A DNA stretch of 62,444 bases, from the NCBI GenBank assembly GCA_039029195.1, contig JBCCGR010000025.1, positions 1 to 62,444 on the forward strand, given 5' to 3'. A model generated the notes under the pieces. That model ran no database searches and was not told where the DNA came from. It saw nothing but the letters and a program-made list of their open reading frames with translations. The position numbers and the translations under genes were made by a program. This stretch comes from JBCCGR01 sp039029195 (GTDB taxonomy: Bacteria > Pseudomonadota > Alphaproteobacteria > Rhizobiales > Rhizobiaceae). Of this stretch, positions 25,811 through 34,289 are shown one piece after another (position 1 is the stretch's first letter; each line of letters opens with the position of its first letter).

Positions 25811-26571
25811 ACTTGCGTCCCATCCTTAAGGCCACACAGAAGATATTCCTGATTGCCGTCGCCACCCTTGATTGGAGAAGGAACAAGATGGGTGCTCCTC
25901 CAACCCGGTTGCTCTCTCAGCCAGTTCCGTAGGTCTTCAGCACAGTTTTGCGCAGCATCATCCGACACAAGCCCTTGTTTTCCAATGGCTTGGCGGCCCA
26001 CCTCAAATTGCGGTTTCACTAAAAGAACGGCTGCACTTTCAGGTTCCGCGAGCTCAAGAGCCGGGGGCAAGGCAAGTTTGAGTGAGATGAAGCTGACATC
26101 GCTGACGATGAAGTCGGGACGACCGCCACCCAGATGATTGCGGGTAAGCGTGCGCGCATTGATCTTTTCCAGATTGGTGACACGAGGGTCATTTTGCAGT
26201 GGTTCGGCAAGTTGGCCGTGCCCCACATCCAGTGCCAGCACGTGGATCGCGCCGCGCTCCAGAAGGACTTGCGTAAAGCCTCCGGTGGACGCGCCGACAT
26301 CAAGGCACGTCCGGCCCTCGGGAGAGTAACCACTCGCCTCCAGGCCGGCGATAAGTTTTAGCGCGGCTCGGCTGACATAGGCTTGAGCATTGTCATGAAT
26401 TTCTATTTGTTGTGAGGGGGTTACGTTGGCGCCAGGCTTTTCAACAAGCGTCCCATCCACGGCCACACAGCCACGCGAAATCGCGTCCCGCGCCCGAGAG
26501 CGCGAGGCAAAGTGGTCCTGATCCACCAGCAACTGATCCAGTCGGATTTTTGATTTCGCAGAAACGGTCAT
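25807..26571 (-). CDS. TlyA-family rRNA 2'-O-methyltransferase
   Basis: The product is 254 residues. An N-terminal S4 RNA-binding domain (RLDQLLVDQDHFASRSRARDAI) is joined to an FtsJ-like methyltransferase with SAM motif LDVGASTGGFTQVLL and acidic motif FIVSDVSFISL. TlyA enzymes methylate cytidine 2'-OH in 16S/23S rRNA. Some members are also annotated as hemolysins, which this sequence does not support. ATG 26571 is preferred to the TTG six codons earlier. The context (dxs upstream, TrmA-like downstream) is the usual Rhizobiales block. Confidence 0.9.
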   Translation of the reverse strand: MTVSAKSKIRLDQLLVDQDHFASRSRARDAISRGCVAVDGTLVEKPGANVTPSQQIEIHDNAQAYVSRAALKLIAGLEASGYSPEGRTCLDVGASTGGFTQVLLERGAIHVLALDVGHGQLAEPLQNDPRVTNLEKINARTLTRNHLGGGRPDFIVSDVSFISLKLALPPALELAEPESAAVLLVKPQFEVGRQAIGKQGLVSDDAAQNCAEDLRNWLREQPGWRSTHLVPSPIKGGDGNQEYLLCGLKDGTQV

Positions 26572-26620
26572 GGCCTGATCTGACGGCAAGTGCCAGCCAG
26601 ATCAAGCCTGTTTTCACAAA

Positions 26621-27226
26621 CTACCCGGTAATGCCGCCTTTGGCGTCTGCATCGTTTGAATTGGGTTTGCGAAACTCGCTGAGCGGAATGATCACTTCAT
26701 CAGTGCGCGGTTTCGGCTTTGCCCAGGCCCAACCTTCTGAAATCGCTTTGCCAATTCGTCCGCTGAGATCATAAGGCCACATGGACGGCCAGGTCACATT
26801 GTCTTCGCGGAAGATGATGTCCATTGGCTGGTGTTTTTGTGGCTGCACTTCTTCATGAGCGGGAATTGACCCGGTCATGGTGTGGTCCATCTCCACAATT
26901 TCCGGTTCTGCCTGCACAATGGGTTTCAGCTTGGTTGGCTTGTCCGTTGTGCTGCCCGTGGGGTTCTGATCAAGACCGGTTGGGCTTTGCGGAAGGGAAT
27001 TCGGAATGGGGTTCCCAGATGGCGCACCACTCAGCGACCGGTTGAAATAGAGATTGTCGACGCCGGTTTTGACCGCGCCGCGCAGGCCACCAAGGTTCTG
27101 CTTCAACTGGTTGAGCGCCGCATCGCGAATAGTTTCATCGCGCTTCACTTCCAGCCCCAACACTGCGGTGGAGGTGGCAGAAACAATCAAAACGGCTGCC
27201 ATCACGGCAGCATGTCGGATACGCAT
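26621..27226 (-). CDS. Exported protein of unknown function
   Basis: The product is 201 residues with a signal peptide (MRIRHAAVMAAVLIVSATSTAVLG). A helical segment (about 28-60) is followed by a Pro/Thr-rich linker (about 70-130). The conserved-looking end is MDIIFREDNVTWPSMWPYDLSGRIGKAISEGW. No enzyme motif was seen and no family is recognised. It lies between the SCO1/microprotein pair and tlyA on the same strand. Confidence 0.65.
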   Translation of the reverse strand: MRIRHAAVMAAVLIVSATSTAVLGLEVKRDETIRDAALNQLKQNLGGLRGAVKTGVDNLYFNRSLSGAPSGNPIPNSLPQSPTGLDQNPTGSTTDKPTKLKPIVQAEPEIVEMDHTMTGSIPAHEEVQPQKHQPMDIIFREDNVTWPSMWPYDLSGRIGKAISEGWAWAKPKPRTDEVIIPLSEFRKPNSNDADAKGGITG

Positions 27227-27446
27227 AACTCATTCCCCGTGGGCCAAATCGGCCCGATTGATGCTGAGTTTTGGCGGTTTGATCCGCTTGAACTCAAACA
27301 CAACCAACACATTCAAGGTTCTGGTGTCGTCGACGCTGGAAAGCAAATTTCGACACAAAGGACCCTGGTCCCGAAGATGATCATCACCTGTTAATCTTGA
27401 AAATTGCCCAAGAGAAAGGGTTAAAACTGTGTGAACGATCAGGTCG

Positions 27447-27581
27447 TTACAGGCATCCCATGGCCACGCCGCTTAGATAGGCGGCATAGACCGACTGCCC
27501 ATGTGCCGACCACAAGAACACGCCGCCACCAACGAGGCCGCCGGTGAGAATGGTCAGAATGAGTTTGGCCGAAAAAGGCAT
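27447..27581 (-). CDS. 44-residue membrane microprotein
   Basis: ATG at 27581 and TAA at 27447-27449 encode one Gly-rich transmembrane helix (LILTILTGGLVGGGVFLW) and a short tail ending AMGCL. It starts 27 nt after the SCO1 stop on the same strand, so it is probably cotranscribed. It could be a small partner of copper-site assembly, but that is only inference from position. The ribosome site is weak. The rest of 27227-27446 shows nothing recognised. Confidence 0.5.
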   Translation of the reverse strand: MPFSAKLILTILTGGLVGGGVFLWSAHGQSVYAAYLSGVAMGCL

Positions 27582-27608
27582 AAGGACGGGTGTTCCGGTT
27601 TTAACCGT

Positions 27609-28205
27609 TTAACTTTCAATCAGCCGCTTCAGTTTTGCAACCGCTGTGTCGCTATCCTGCTGATAGGCGATCGTGCCGAAAAAGCTGCCACCCTTCTTCA
27701 TCAGATAGACGCTGGCCGTGTGATCGACGGTGTAGTCACCATCTTCCAATTTCACCTTACGCGCATAAACCCGATATTTTTTGAGCATATCTTCGATCGC
27801 CTCGGGCGTGCCGGTCAGCCCGGTGATGCGGTCATCAAACGATGAAATATAGTCCGCCAGCACTTCCGGCGTGTCGCGTTCGGGATCAACACTGACAAAA
27901 TAAACGTTCAGATTGTCGCCGTCGCTCCCAAGCGTTTTAAGCCAAGTGCTCGCTTCATAAAGCGTGGTGGGGCAAACGTCTGGGCAATGTGTGAACCCGA
28001 AAAAGAATGCGCTTGGTTTTGCAAGCGTATCGTCTCGTGTGACCTTGGTTCCCGCGTGAGAAACAAGCTCGAATGCCCCGCCAAACGGCGCATCATCGCT
28101 AGCGAGAAGCTCGTTTTTGTACCAGTCGATTGTGAGATAGGAGAGCAGCGCTGCGGCAGCGGCAACCAGAACCCACAAAACCATGCGTGCGCGTTTCAGC
28201 ATCAA
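27609..28205 (-). CDS. SCO1/SenC-family copper chaperone
   Basis: The product is 198 residues with an N-terminal membrane anchor (about 7-25) and a periplasmic thioredoxin-like domain. Copper ligands C74 and C78 (FTHCPDVCPTTL) and H162 (TVDHTASVYL) are all present. It delivers copper or reducing power to the CuA site of cytochrome c oxidase. It sits just downstream of dxs (25-bp gap). Confidence 0.92.
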   Translation of the reverse strand: MMLKRARMVLWVLVAAAAALLSYLTIDWYKNELLASDDAPFGGAFELVSHAGTKVTRDDTLAKPSAFFFGFTHCPDVCPTTLYEASTWLKTLGSDGDNLNVYFVSVDPERDTPEVLADYISSFDDRITGLTGTPEAIEDMLKKYRVYARKVKLEDGDYTVDHTASVYLMKKGGSFFGTIAYQQDSDTAVAKLKRLIES

Positions 28206-28230
28206 TCGTGCCCCAAAACTTCAAGTGCGA

Positions 28231-30207
28231 TCAGGCGATCTGAGAACCGCTTGCCGGTGCAATCTCGCGACCAAGCGCAGCAAAGACGGTTTCAACGATA
28301 CCGCCCGAGTTCAGACCGGCACTTTGATACATGACTTCCGGCTTTGCCTGATCAACATAGGTATCGGGCAGGATCATCGAGCGTACTTTGATGCCGCTTT
28401 CGAGCAGTCCCGATTCCGCCAGATAGTGAAGCACGTGGCTGCCAAAGCCACCAATTGAACCTTCCTCAACCGTGATCAGAACTTCGTGTTCCCGCGCCAG
28501 TCGGGCAATCAGATCATGGTCGAGTGGCTTGGCGAAGCGCGCGTCCGCGATTGTGGTGGAAAGGCCATAGGAATCCAGCTCTTCCGCAGCCAACTGACAT
28601 TCGGCAAGCCGTGTGCCGAAGGAAAGAAGAGCAATCTTACTGCCCTCGCGGACGATCCGGCCCTTGCCGATCTCGAGAACCGACCCGCGCTCCGGCATGT
28701 CAACACCCACGCCTTCACCGCGCGGATATCGGAAGGAGAGGGGGCCTTCGTCGTAGGCCGCCGCGGTCGCAACCATGTGCTTGAGCTCTGCTTCATCGCT
28801 TGCTGCCATCACAACAAAATCGGGCAAGGTGGCAAGAAATGTGGTGTCAAACGAACCCGCATGGGTCGGACCATCGGCTCCAACAAATCCGGCACGGTCG
28901 ATAGCAAAACGTACGGGCAGATTCTGGATCGAGACATCGTGCACGACCTGGTCGTAACCGCGTTGCAGGAAGGTCGAATAGATCGCCGCGAATGGTTTCA
29001 GGCCCTCACAGGCAAGACCGGCAGCAAACGTAACGGCATGTTGCTCAGCAATGCCAACATCCCAAATTCGCTCGGGATAGATTTCGCCAAACTGGGTCAG
29101 TCCCGTACCATCGGGCATGGCAGCCGTAACCGCGACGATTTTTTCATCATGCCGGGCTTCTTCCACCAGCGCGTCAGAAAACACCTTGGTGTATGAAGGT
29201 GCGTTGGGAATGCCCTTGTCCTGTTTGCCGGTGATGACATCGAACTTCGACACGCCGTGATATTTGTCGCGAGAGTTTTCGGCAGGGGCATAACCCTTGC
29301 CTTTTTCCGTCACCACATGAACGAGGATCGGGCCATCAGCCGCATCACGCACATTGCGCAACACGGGAAGGAGATGGTCTAGATTGTGTCCGTCGATTGG
29401 ACCGACATAGTAGAAACCAAGCTCTTCGAACATGGTGCCGCCGGTCCAGAACCCGCGGGCATATTCCTCTGTCTTACGGGCCTTGTCGTAGAGGAACTTT
29501 GGCAGGCGCTTCGAAAGCTGCTTGGCCGTTTCACGCAGCGAAAGATAGGTCTGACCCGAAACCAGCCGCGCCAGATAAGCGCTCATGGAACCGGTTGGTG
29601 GCGCAATCGACATGTCGTTGTCATTGAGAATGACAATCTGCTTGGCGTGCAGTGCGCCTGCATTGTTGAGCGCCTCATAGGCCATGCCGGCAGACATGGC
29701 GCCGTCACCAATGACGGATATCACGTGCCGGTCTTCGCCGAGCAACTTCGCGCCTTCCGACATGCCCAGCCCGGCAGAAATTGATGTGGAAGAATGCGCC
29801 GCGCCGAACGGGTCATATTCGCTCTCCGCCCGCTTGGTGAAGCCGGAGAGCCCGCCTTCCTGGCGCAGGGTGCGAATGCGGTCACGCCGCTCGGTCAGCA
29901 CTTTGTGGGGATAGCACTGGTGACCAACATCCCAGATCAGCCGATCGTGCGGTGTGTCAAACACGGCATGAATTGCGACAGTGAGCTCAACCACACCCAG
30001 GCCTGCACCCAAATGGCCACCGGTGAGTGACACAGCAGAGATGACTTCCTGGCGGAGTTCGTCTGCGACCTGATTGAGTTCTTCATCTGAAAGTGACTTC
30101 AGATCAGCCGGAGCCGATACGGTGTCGAGAAGTGGCGTTTCTGGTCGCAAGGGTTCAACCCGGTTAAATGGCGCCGTTTTGGCCACGGAATGTGCCCGGC
30201 GCTTCAC
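28231..30207 (-). CDS. dxs: 1-deoxy-D-xylulose-5-phosphate synthase
   Basis: The first enzyme of the MEP isoprenoid pathway: pyruvate + glyceraldehyde-3-phosphate to DXP, TPP-dependent. The core includes TGGHLGAGLGVVELTVA, the TPP motif GDGAMSAGMAYEALNNAG..NDN, the EQHAVTFAAGLA catalytic Glu region and RYPRGEG. No ATG lies near the conserved N-terminus. GTG 30207 (GGAA nearby) or GTG 30186 are the reasonable starts, giving 651-658 residues. A longer frame to 30366 overlaps unlikely sequence. It is downstream of xseB. Confidence 0.92.
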   Translation of the reverse strand: MKRRAHSVAKTAPFNRVEPLRPETPLLDTVSAPADLKSLSDEELNQVADELRQEVISAVSLTGGHLGAGLGVVELTVAIHAVFDTPHDRLIWDVGHQCYPHKVLTERRDRIRTLRQEGGLSGFTKRAESEYDPFGAAHSSTSISAGLGMSEGAKLLGEDRHVISVIGDGAMSAGMAYEALNNAGALHAKQIVILNDNDMSIAPPTGSMSAYLARLVSGQTYLSLRETAKQLSKRLPKFLYDKARKTEEYARGFWTGGTMFEELGFYYVGPIDGHNLDHLLPVLRNVRDAADGPILVHVVTEKGKGYAPAENSRDKYHGVSKFDVITGKQDKGIPNAPSYTKVFSDALVEEARHDEKIVAVTAAMPDGTGLTQFGEIYPERIWDVGIAEQHAVTFAAGLACEGLKPFAAIYSTFLQRGYDQVVHDVSIQNLPVRFAIDRAGFVGADGPTHAGSFDTTFLATLPDFVVMAASDEAELKHMVATAAAYDEGPLSFRYPRGEGVGVDMPERGSVLEIGKGRIVREGSKIALLSFGTRLAECQLAAEELDSYGLSTTIADARFAKPLDHDLIARLAREHEVLITVEEGSIGGFGSHVLHYLAESGLLESGIKVRSMILPDTYVDQAKPEVMYQSAGLNSGGIVETVFAALGREIAPASGSQIA

Positions 30208-30393
30208 TAGAATTTGTTCCGTCGTTTGGTTTTGCCGATTTGGAGAAGCAAGGCAATCCCTAACTGTTGCAGAAACTCTGCAGTCTGCGCCAGATATTGT
30301 GCAGGCCTCGATCAAAACAATGCGACCGGGTGTCGTAGGAGGGCTCGAAAAACGCGCACGTCCCATGGTGCGATTGCAAAATCGCAGAAAAGC

Positions 30394-30645
30394 CTACGGA
30401 TCAAGCGGTTCCGAGCCTTTGGCCGTGCCGTCTGCGCCGACGCGGATTTTCTCCACCTTGTCTTCAGCCGACCGAAGCAGCGTTGCGCAATGCAGTTTCA
30501 ACGCCTCACCACGCTCGTAGATCGCAATTGATTTCTCCAGCGCCACGTCGCCGCGTTCGAGATCGCCAACGATTTTTTCCAGTTCGTCGAGCGCCTGCTC
30601 GAAACTCAGAGATTTAACGTCCGGTTGGGCCGCATTGTCATTCAT
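30394..30645 (-). CDS. xseB: Exodeoxyribonuclease VII small subunit
   Basis: The product is 83 residues, with the typical two-helix XseB pattern SFEQALDELEKIVGDLERGDVALEKSI followed by YERGEALKLHC. It pairs with XseA (not in the window) to degrade single-stranded DNA. It lies 13 nt after the HDAC-like gene and upstream of dxs, a conserved Rhizobiales arrangement. Confidence 0.95.
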   Translation of the reverse strand: MNDNAAQPDVKSLSFEQALDELEKIVGDLERGDVALEKSIAIYERGEALKLHCATLLRSAEDKVEKIRVGADGTAKGSEPLDP

Positions 30646-30658
30646 AGTCTTTTCCTGA

Positions 30659-31585
30659 TTATCCCTGCATCAGCCGTTTGACGTGTGCAGCGCATGAGTT
30701 TGCGAGACCGTCGAGATCGTAGCCTCCCTCCAGCACACTGATCAATCGGTTGTCGCAATGGCGTTCGGCGAGGTTCATCAACCGACCGGTCGCCCAGTCA
30801 AAATCATCTTCATCGAGATTGATTTGCGCCAGCGGATCGCGGTGATGTGCGTCGAAACCGGCTGAAATGATCACCAGATCGGGCGAAAACGCATCAATCG
30901 CGTTGAGCACCCTGCTTTCCATCGCCTCGCGAAATGTTTCGCCTCCGCTCTCGGGAGCAAGCGGCGCATTGAAGATGTTGCCCACACCTTCTTCAGTTTT
31001 CGCACCGCTGCCCGGATAAAGCGGCATCTGATGGGTGGAGGCATAAAGCACGCTCGGATCGTCGTAGAAAATGTCCTGTGTGCCATTGCCGTGATGCACG
31101 TCAAAATCCATGATCGCAACACGCTCCGCGCCATGTTTTCGCTGCGCATGTCGGGCCGCCACGGCAACACCATTGATGAAGCAAAAGCCCATCGCCGTCG
31201 TCTTTTCCGCATGATGGCCAGGTGGGCGCGCGGCGACAAAGCAATTGTCGGCTTCCTTTTCGAACACGCTGTCCACTGCCGCATTGCAGGAACCGACAGC
31301 ATGACGCACGCACTCCCAGGTGCGCGGGCTCATGGAGGTGTCCGGGTCCAGTCGTGTGATGCCTTCTTCGGGTGACGCCTCTTCCAGCCGTTCCACATAG
31401 GATTCCGGGTGCGCGTAAAGGTATGTTGCCTCATCAGCCAGTGGCGCTTCCACTCTGTCGAGGCCCGAGAAGGCATCGTCGGCCAGCGCTTTTGCAACGG
31501 CACGAATGCGATCCGGCCGTTCGGGGTGTCCCGGTGGGGTCAGATGCTCAACATATATGTCGTGATGATAGAGACGGGTGGTCAC
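30659..31585 (-). CDS. Histone-deacetylase-like amidohydrolase
   Basis: The product is 308 residues of the HDAC/AcuC/APAH fold. The active-site residues are intact: RPPGHHAEK (H124, H125), the zinc set D160-x-D162..H164 in MDFDVHHGNGTQ and a further Asp region in VIISAGFDAHHRDPL. It removes acyl groups from lysine or polyamines in the cytoplasm; the substrate is not known. It is first in the HDAC-like/xseB/dxs run. Confidence 0.92.
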   Translation of the reverse strand: MTTRLYHHDIYVEHLTPPGHPERPDRIRAVAKALADDAFSGLDRVEAPLADEATYLYAHPESYVERLEEASPEEGITRLDPDTSMSPRTWECVRHAVGSCNAAVDSVFEKEADNCFVAARPPGHHAEKTTAMGFCFINGVAVAARHAQRKHGAERVAIMDFDVHHGNGTQDIFYDDPSVLYASTHQMPLYPGSGAKTEEGVGNIFNAPLAPESGGETFREAMESRVLNAIDAFSPDLVIISAGFDAHHRDPLAQINLDEDDFDWATGRLMNLAERHCDNRLISVLEGGYDLDGLANSCAAHVKRLMQG

Positions 31586-31687
31586 GTCGAACTCCTAGGC
31601 CGCGATATTGTGTGTCGGCGTGGTTGAGGTCAATGATGTGGGATGGGCCGCGAAGCGTTTCGCACAACAATCATTTGGCGCGGAGGG

Positions 31688-32677
31688 TCACTTGCTGCGA
31701 TAAATCGCCCGAACCGAACCATCCGAAAGGCCAATACCGATCACCGAACGCGGACCCCATTGCCAGATGGTGACAGGCCTGTCGATCCGCCGTTTGAACT
31801 GAAACTTCGCTAGCTTTTTGAACTTGCCACGCACGAACGAGATCAGATGAAACTGGCTGTGATCGTTCGCCGGCAAAGCCAGATCTTTCACCCCATCACC
31901 GTTGAAGTCCGCAACGGCGGAGAGCTTCTGGACGCGGGATCCGATCGCATGGTTGGAAAAGCCGTATTGCGAGGCAACCGCAACCAATCTGGAGCCGCGC
32001 TGCTCCCAGATGTTCAAGGTGCCTCCAATGTGCGGTGTCGTGACGGCTGCGATCTGCACCTTTCCGCCGCCGGTGAAGTCCGCAATGCCAGCCACATTCA
32101 TCCAACGGTTCGCGCGCCCGATATAGGGTGATTGAGCGATGAGGGTCAGCGTCTTGCCGTTGATGCCATAGACCGCGATCGAAGCCCCTTTTCGGTTGTT
32201 CGATTGAATGGTGACGATGTCGAGTTCGCCATCGCCGTTGATGTCGGCAAGGCGTGGGGTCTGATCTTCAAACACATCGGATTGCGGCAAAACGAAACGA
32301 ACGACTGCTCCGCTTTTCGTTCTTGCGGCGATGGTGCCCGCTTCAATATCATCGCCCAAAATCGCGTGCGCATAGCGACGGGTCGGGTCCTCGTACCACG
32401 TCGAGCGAATTTGTGACTTTGCGCCCTTGGGAGCGCGTACAGCATCTCCGGCTGGCTTTGCACCTTTCGGGAAAACGAAACTTCGGATGCGATAGGGAAA
32501 GCCGGCCTGGCAAAGCTCTTTGCCGCAGCGCTGGAACATCGGCATGTCTGCTGCCGATTGAATGGTGCCTGCGGGAACCACTTCCTTCGCCACCCACTGG
32601 TTGGCGAATGCCGAGGTGGAGAAAATTGAAGCGGTGACCAGCGCGGCGGAAATTGCACCGAAAAAGCGGCCCATCAT
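31688..32677 (-). CDS. Exported FG-GAP/VCBS-repeat protein
   Basis: The product is 329 residues with a signal peptide (GRFFGAISAALVTASIFSTSAFA). It has at least two calcium-binding-type FG-GAP repeats (LADINGDGELDIVTI, VADFNGDGVKDLALP) in what looks like a seven-bladed beta-propeller. The N-terminal part has a possible disulfide in FQRCGKELCQAGF. It is secreted or outer-membrane associated. The start is the ATG pair at 32677/32674; the long upstream frame runs through repeat DNA. Confidence 0.78.
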   Translation of the reverse strand: MMGRFFGAISAALVTASIFSTSAFANQWVAKEVVPAGTIQSAADMPMFQRCGKELCQAGFPYRIRSFVFPKGAKPAGDAVRAPKGAKSQIRSTWYEDPTRRYAHAILGDDIEAGTIAARTKSGAVVRFVLPQSDVFEDQTPRLADINGDGELDIVTIQSNNRKGASIAVYGINGKTLTLIAQSPYIGRANRWMNVAGIADFTGGGKVQIAAVTTPHIGGTLNIWEQRGSRLVAVASQYGFSNHAIGSRVQKLSAVADFNGDGVKDLALPANDHSQFHLISFVRGKFKKLAKFQFKRRIDRPVTIWQWGPRSVIGIGLSDGSVRAIYRSK

Positions 32678-32807
32678 TGCGGCCTTTGACGCGCCGGCGT
32701 CCGAGCTAAATCCGAAAAGGCTTTTTAAGTATCTGATATTATTGAAGAAAATGAGCAATTTAGTAGATTGGTCCTGTTTTGTAAACACCGTCAAACAAGC
32801 TGCACTG

Positions 32808-32980
32808 CTCACCTCCCCCTTGAGGGGAGGTCGGTGACCGGCGAGCATCTGCGAGCTGGAACCGGGTGGGGGTAAACGTTTAGTCGACGCAGCCAGTCTA
32901 TGACCAAACTCAGATACTCGCCCACCCCCACCCGAAACATGGCTGCGCCTGTTTCGACCTCCCCTCAAGGGGGAGGTGAG
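32808..32980. repeat. 173-bp element with 26-bp perfect terminal inverted repeats
   Basis: Ends 32808-32833 and 32955-32980 are exact reverse complements, and each is itself a hairpin (CTCCCC-ttga-GGGGAG). An inner inverted pair CGGGTGGGGGT / ACCCCCACCCG lies inside. This resembles the mosaic intergenic repeats of Rhizobiales (RIME-like). It carries no transposase. It fills the 32678-33146 gap together with the repeat at 33079. Confidence 0.75.
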
Positions 32981-33078
32981 GCGCATGGCCAGCCTGCTGT
33001 GAGCGAATCCCCATTTCAAAACCAAACCGGACAGCAGTGCTCCGAAGGCCGCAATCCAGCCGAGGGCACTTTTGAAAG

Positions 33079-33107
33079 TGGATTCCGGGCATGAAGGCCG
33101 GAATGAC
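33079..33107. repeat. Palindromic intergenic repeat
   Basis: TGGATTCCGGGC-atgaa-GGCCGGAATGAC, nearly the same as 21641-21669. It lies just past the ribB stop. Confidence 0.65.
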
Positions 33108-33146
33108 GAAACCAATAAAGGCGTTCGCGCAGACCCCGGCTCAATC

Positions 33147-34253
33147 TCAGCCATCCAGAATTTCCGTCCGGCTGATCTCCAGGCCAAATCCGGACAGACC
33201 CACATAATGACGTTCCTGACCCGCCAGCAGCACGATGGAGCTCACGCCCAGATCCTTCAGAATTTGCGCCCCAAGGCCAATTTCCAGCCATTCAGACGTG
33301 CGCTGCTGAGCGGTTTCGTGATGCTCTTCATCGCCACCATCCCGCTGGCTGCGAATGCTTCTGCCCGCCACACCGATTGAACCATCGCGAAGATACACAA
33401 CAATCCCTTTGCCGCTGTCGGCGACCTGCTGGAGGATACCGTCGAGTGAATCGTGGGCACCGAAAACATCATCAACCACCGACTCTAGATGCAGCCGCAC
33501 AACAATGTCGGAACCGCCGCGAATGTCGCCAAAAACCACGGCGAGATGCTGCATGGGGTCCCAGGGTGTGGAATAGGCAAAGGCCTGTGCGGGTCCAGCA
33601 ACGGTTTCAATGTCAAACTGATCCACGCGCTCGACGAAGCTCTCCTGGCGCTGTCGATAGGCGATGAGATCGGCAACAGACACCATTTTCAGCCCGTTGG
33701 CTTCGGCAAAAGACGCAACTTGCGGCCCCCGCATCACCGTGCCGTCATCATTGACCAGTTCGCTGATGACACCGACCGGCGGAAGCCCCGCAAGAACGCA
33801 AAGATCAACCGCTGCTTCGGTATGGCCCGAACGGGTGAGAACCCCACCTTCCTTTGCAACCAGCGGGAAAATGTGGCCGGGCCGCACAAAGTCAGCCGCA
33901 CCCGAATTGGGATTGGCCAGTGCCCGCACGGTGGAGCAGCGTTCCTCCGCTGAAATACCGGTGGTCGTGTCGTGCTTGTAGTCCACCGAGACGGTGAAGG
34001 CCGTTGAATGCGGCGCGTCATTGTCGGCAACCATTGGCGCAAGATTCAACCGCTTGGCTTCATCCCGTGTCATGGGCGTGCAGACGATGCCCGATGTGTG
34101 GCGAATGATGAACGCCATCTTTTCAGCCGTCGCATGAACCGCGGCGACGATCAGATCGCCCTCGTTCTCGCGGTCATCGTCATCGGTAACGACCACCATC
34201 TCGCCATTTTCAAAGGCGCGAATGGCGTCAGCGACCAGTTCCATATCGTTCAT
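33147..34253 (-). CDS. ribB: DHBP synthase with degenerate GTP cyclohydrolase II domain
   Basis: The product is 368 residues. The N-terminal RibB domain is intact: TDDDDRENEGDLI (acidic metal site), RPGHIFPL and RSGHTEAAVD. It makes 3,4-dihydroxy-2-butanone-4-phosphate for riboflavin. The C-terminal half has GCH II length, but the zinc-binding Cys set of active RibA is absent (LHLESVVDDVFGAHDSLDGI stands in its place). GTP hydrolysis is therefore not expected. There are 36 bp between it and the aroC stop, too short for an FMN riboswitch. Confidence 0.9.
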   Translation of the reverse strand: MNDMELVADAIRAFENGEMVVVTDDDDRENEGDLIVAAVHATAEKMAFIIRHTSGIVCTPMTRDEAKRLNLAPMVADNDAPHSTAFTVSVDYKHDTTTGISAEERCSTVRALANPNSGAADFVRPGHIFPLVAKEGGVLTRSGHTEAAVDLCVLAGLPPVGVISELVNDDGTVMRGPQVASFAEANGLKMVSVADLIAYRQRQESFVERVDQFDIETVAGPAQAFAYSTPWDPMQHLAVVFGDIRGGSDIVVRLHLESVVDDVFGAHDSLDGILQQVADSGKGIVVYLRDGSIGVAGRSIRSQRDGGDEEHHETAQQRTSEWLEIGLGAQILKDLGVSSIVLLAGQERHYVGLSGFGLEISRTEILDG

Positions 34254-34289
34254 GCCAGTATCCCGAATTGATCTAGGCGGGTTTCCGGA

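Noticed and set aside
30208..30366. Longer dxs start near 30366
   Set aside because: The extra residues are unlike any DXP synthase N-terminus and approach xseB. GTG starts nearer the conserved region are more plausible.
32678..33205. Long N-terminal extension of the FG-GAP protein
   Set aside because: It reads through the 173-bp inverted-repeat element and part of ribB. A signal peptide begins at 32677.
34254..34289. FMN riboswitch before ribB
   Set aside because: Only 36 bp separate ribB from the upstream gene, too short for an RFN element.
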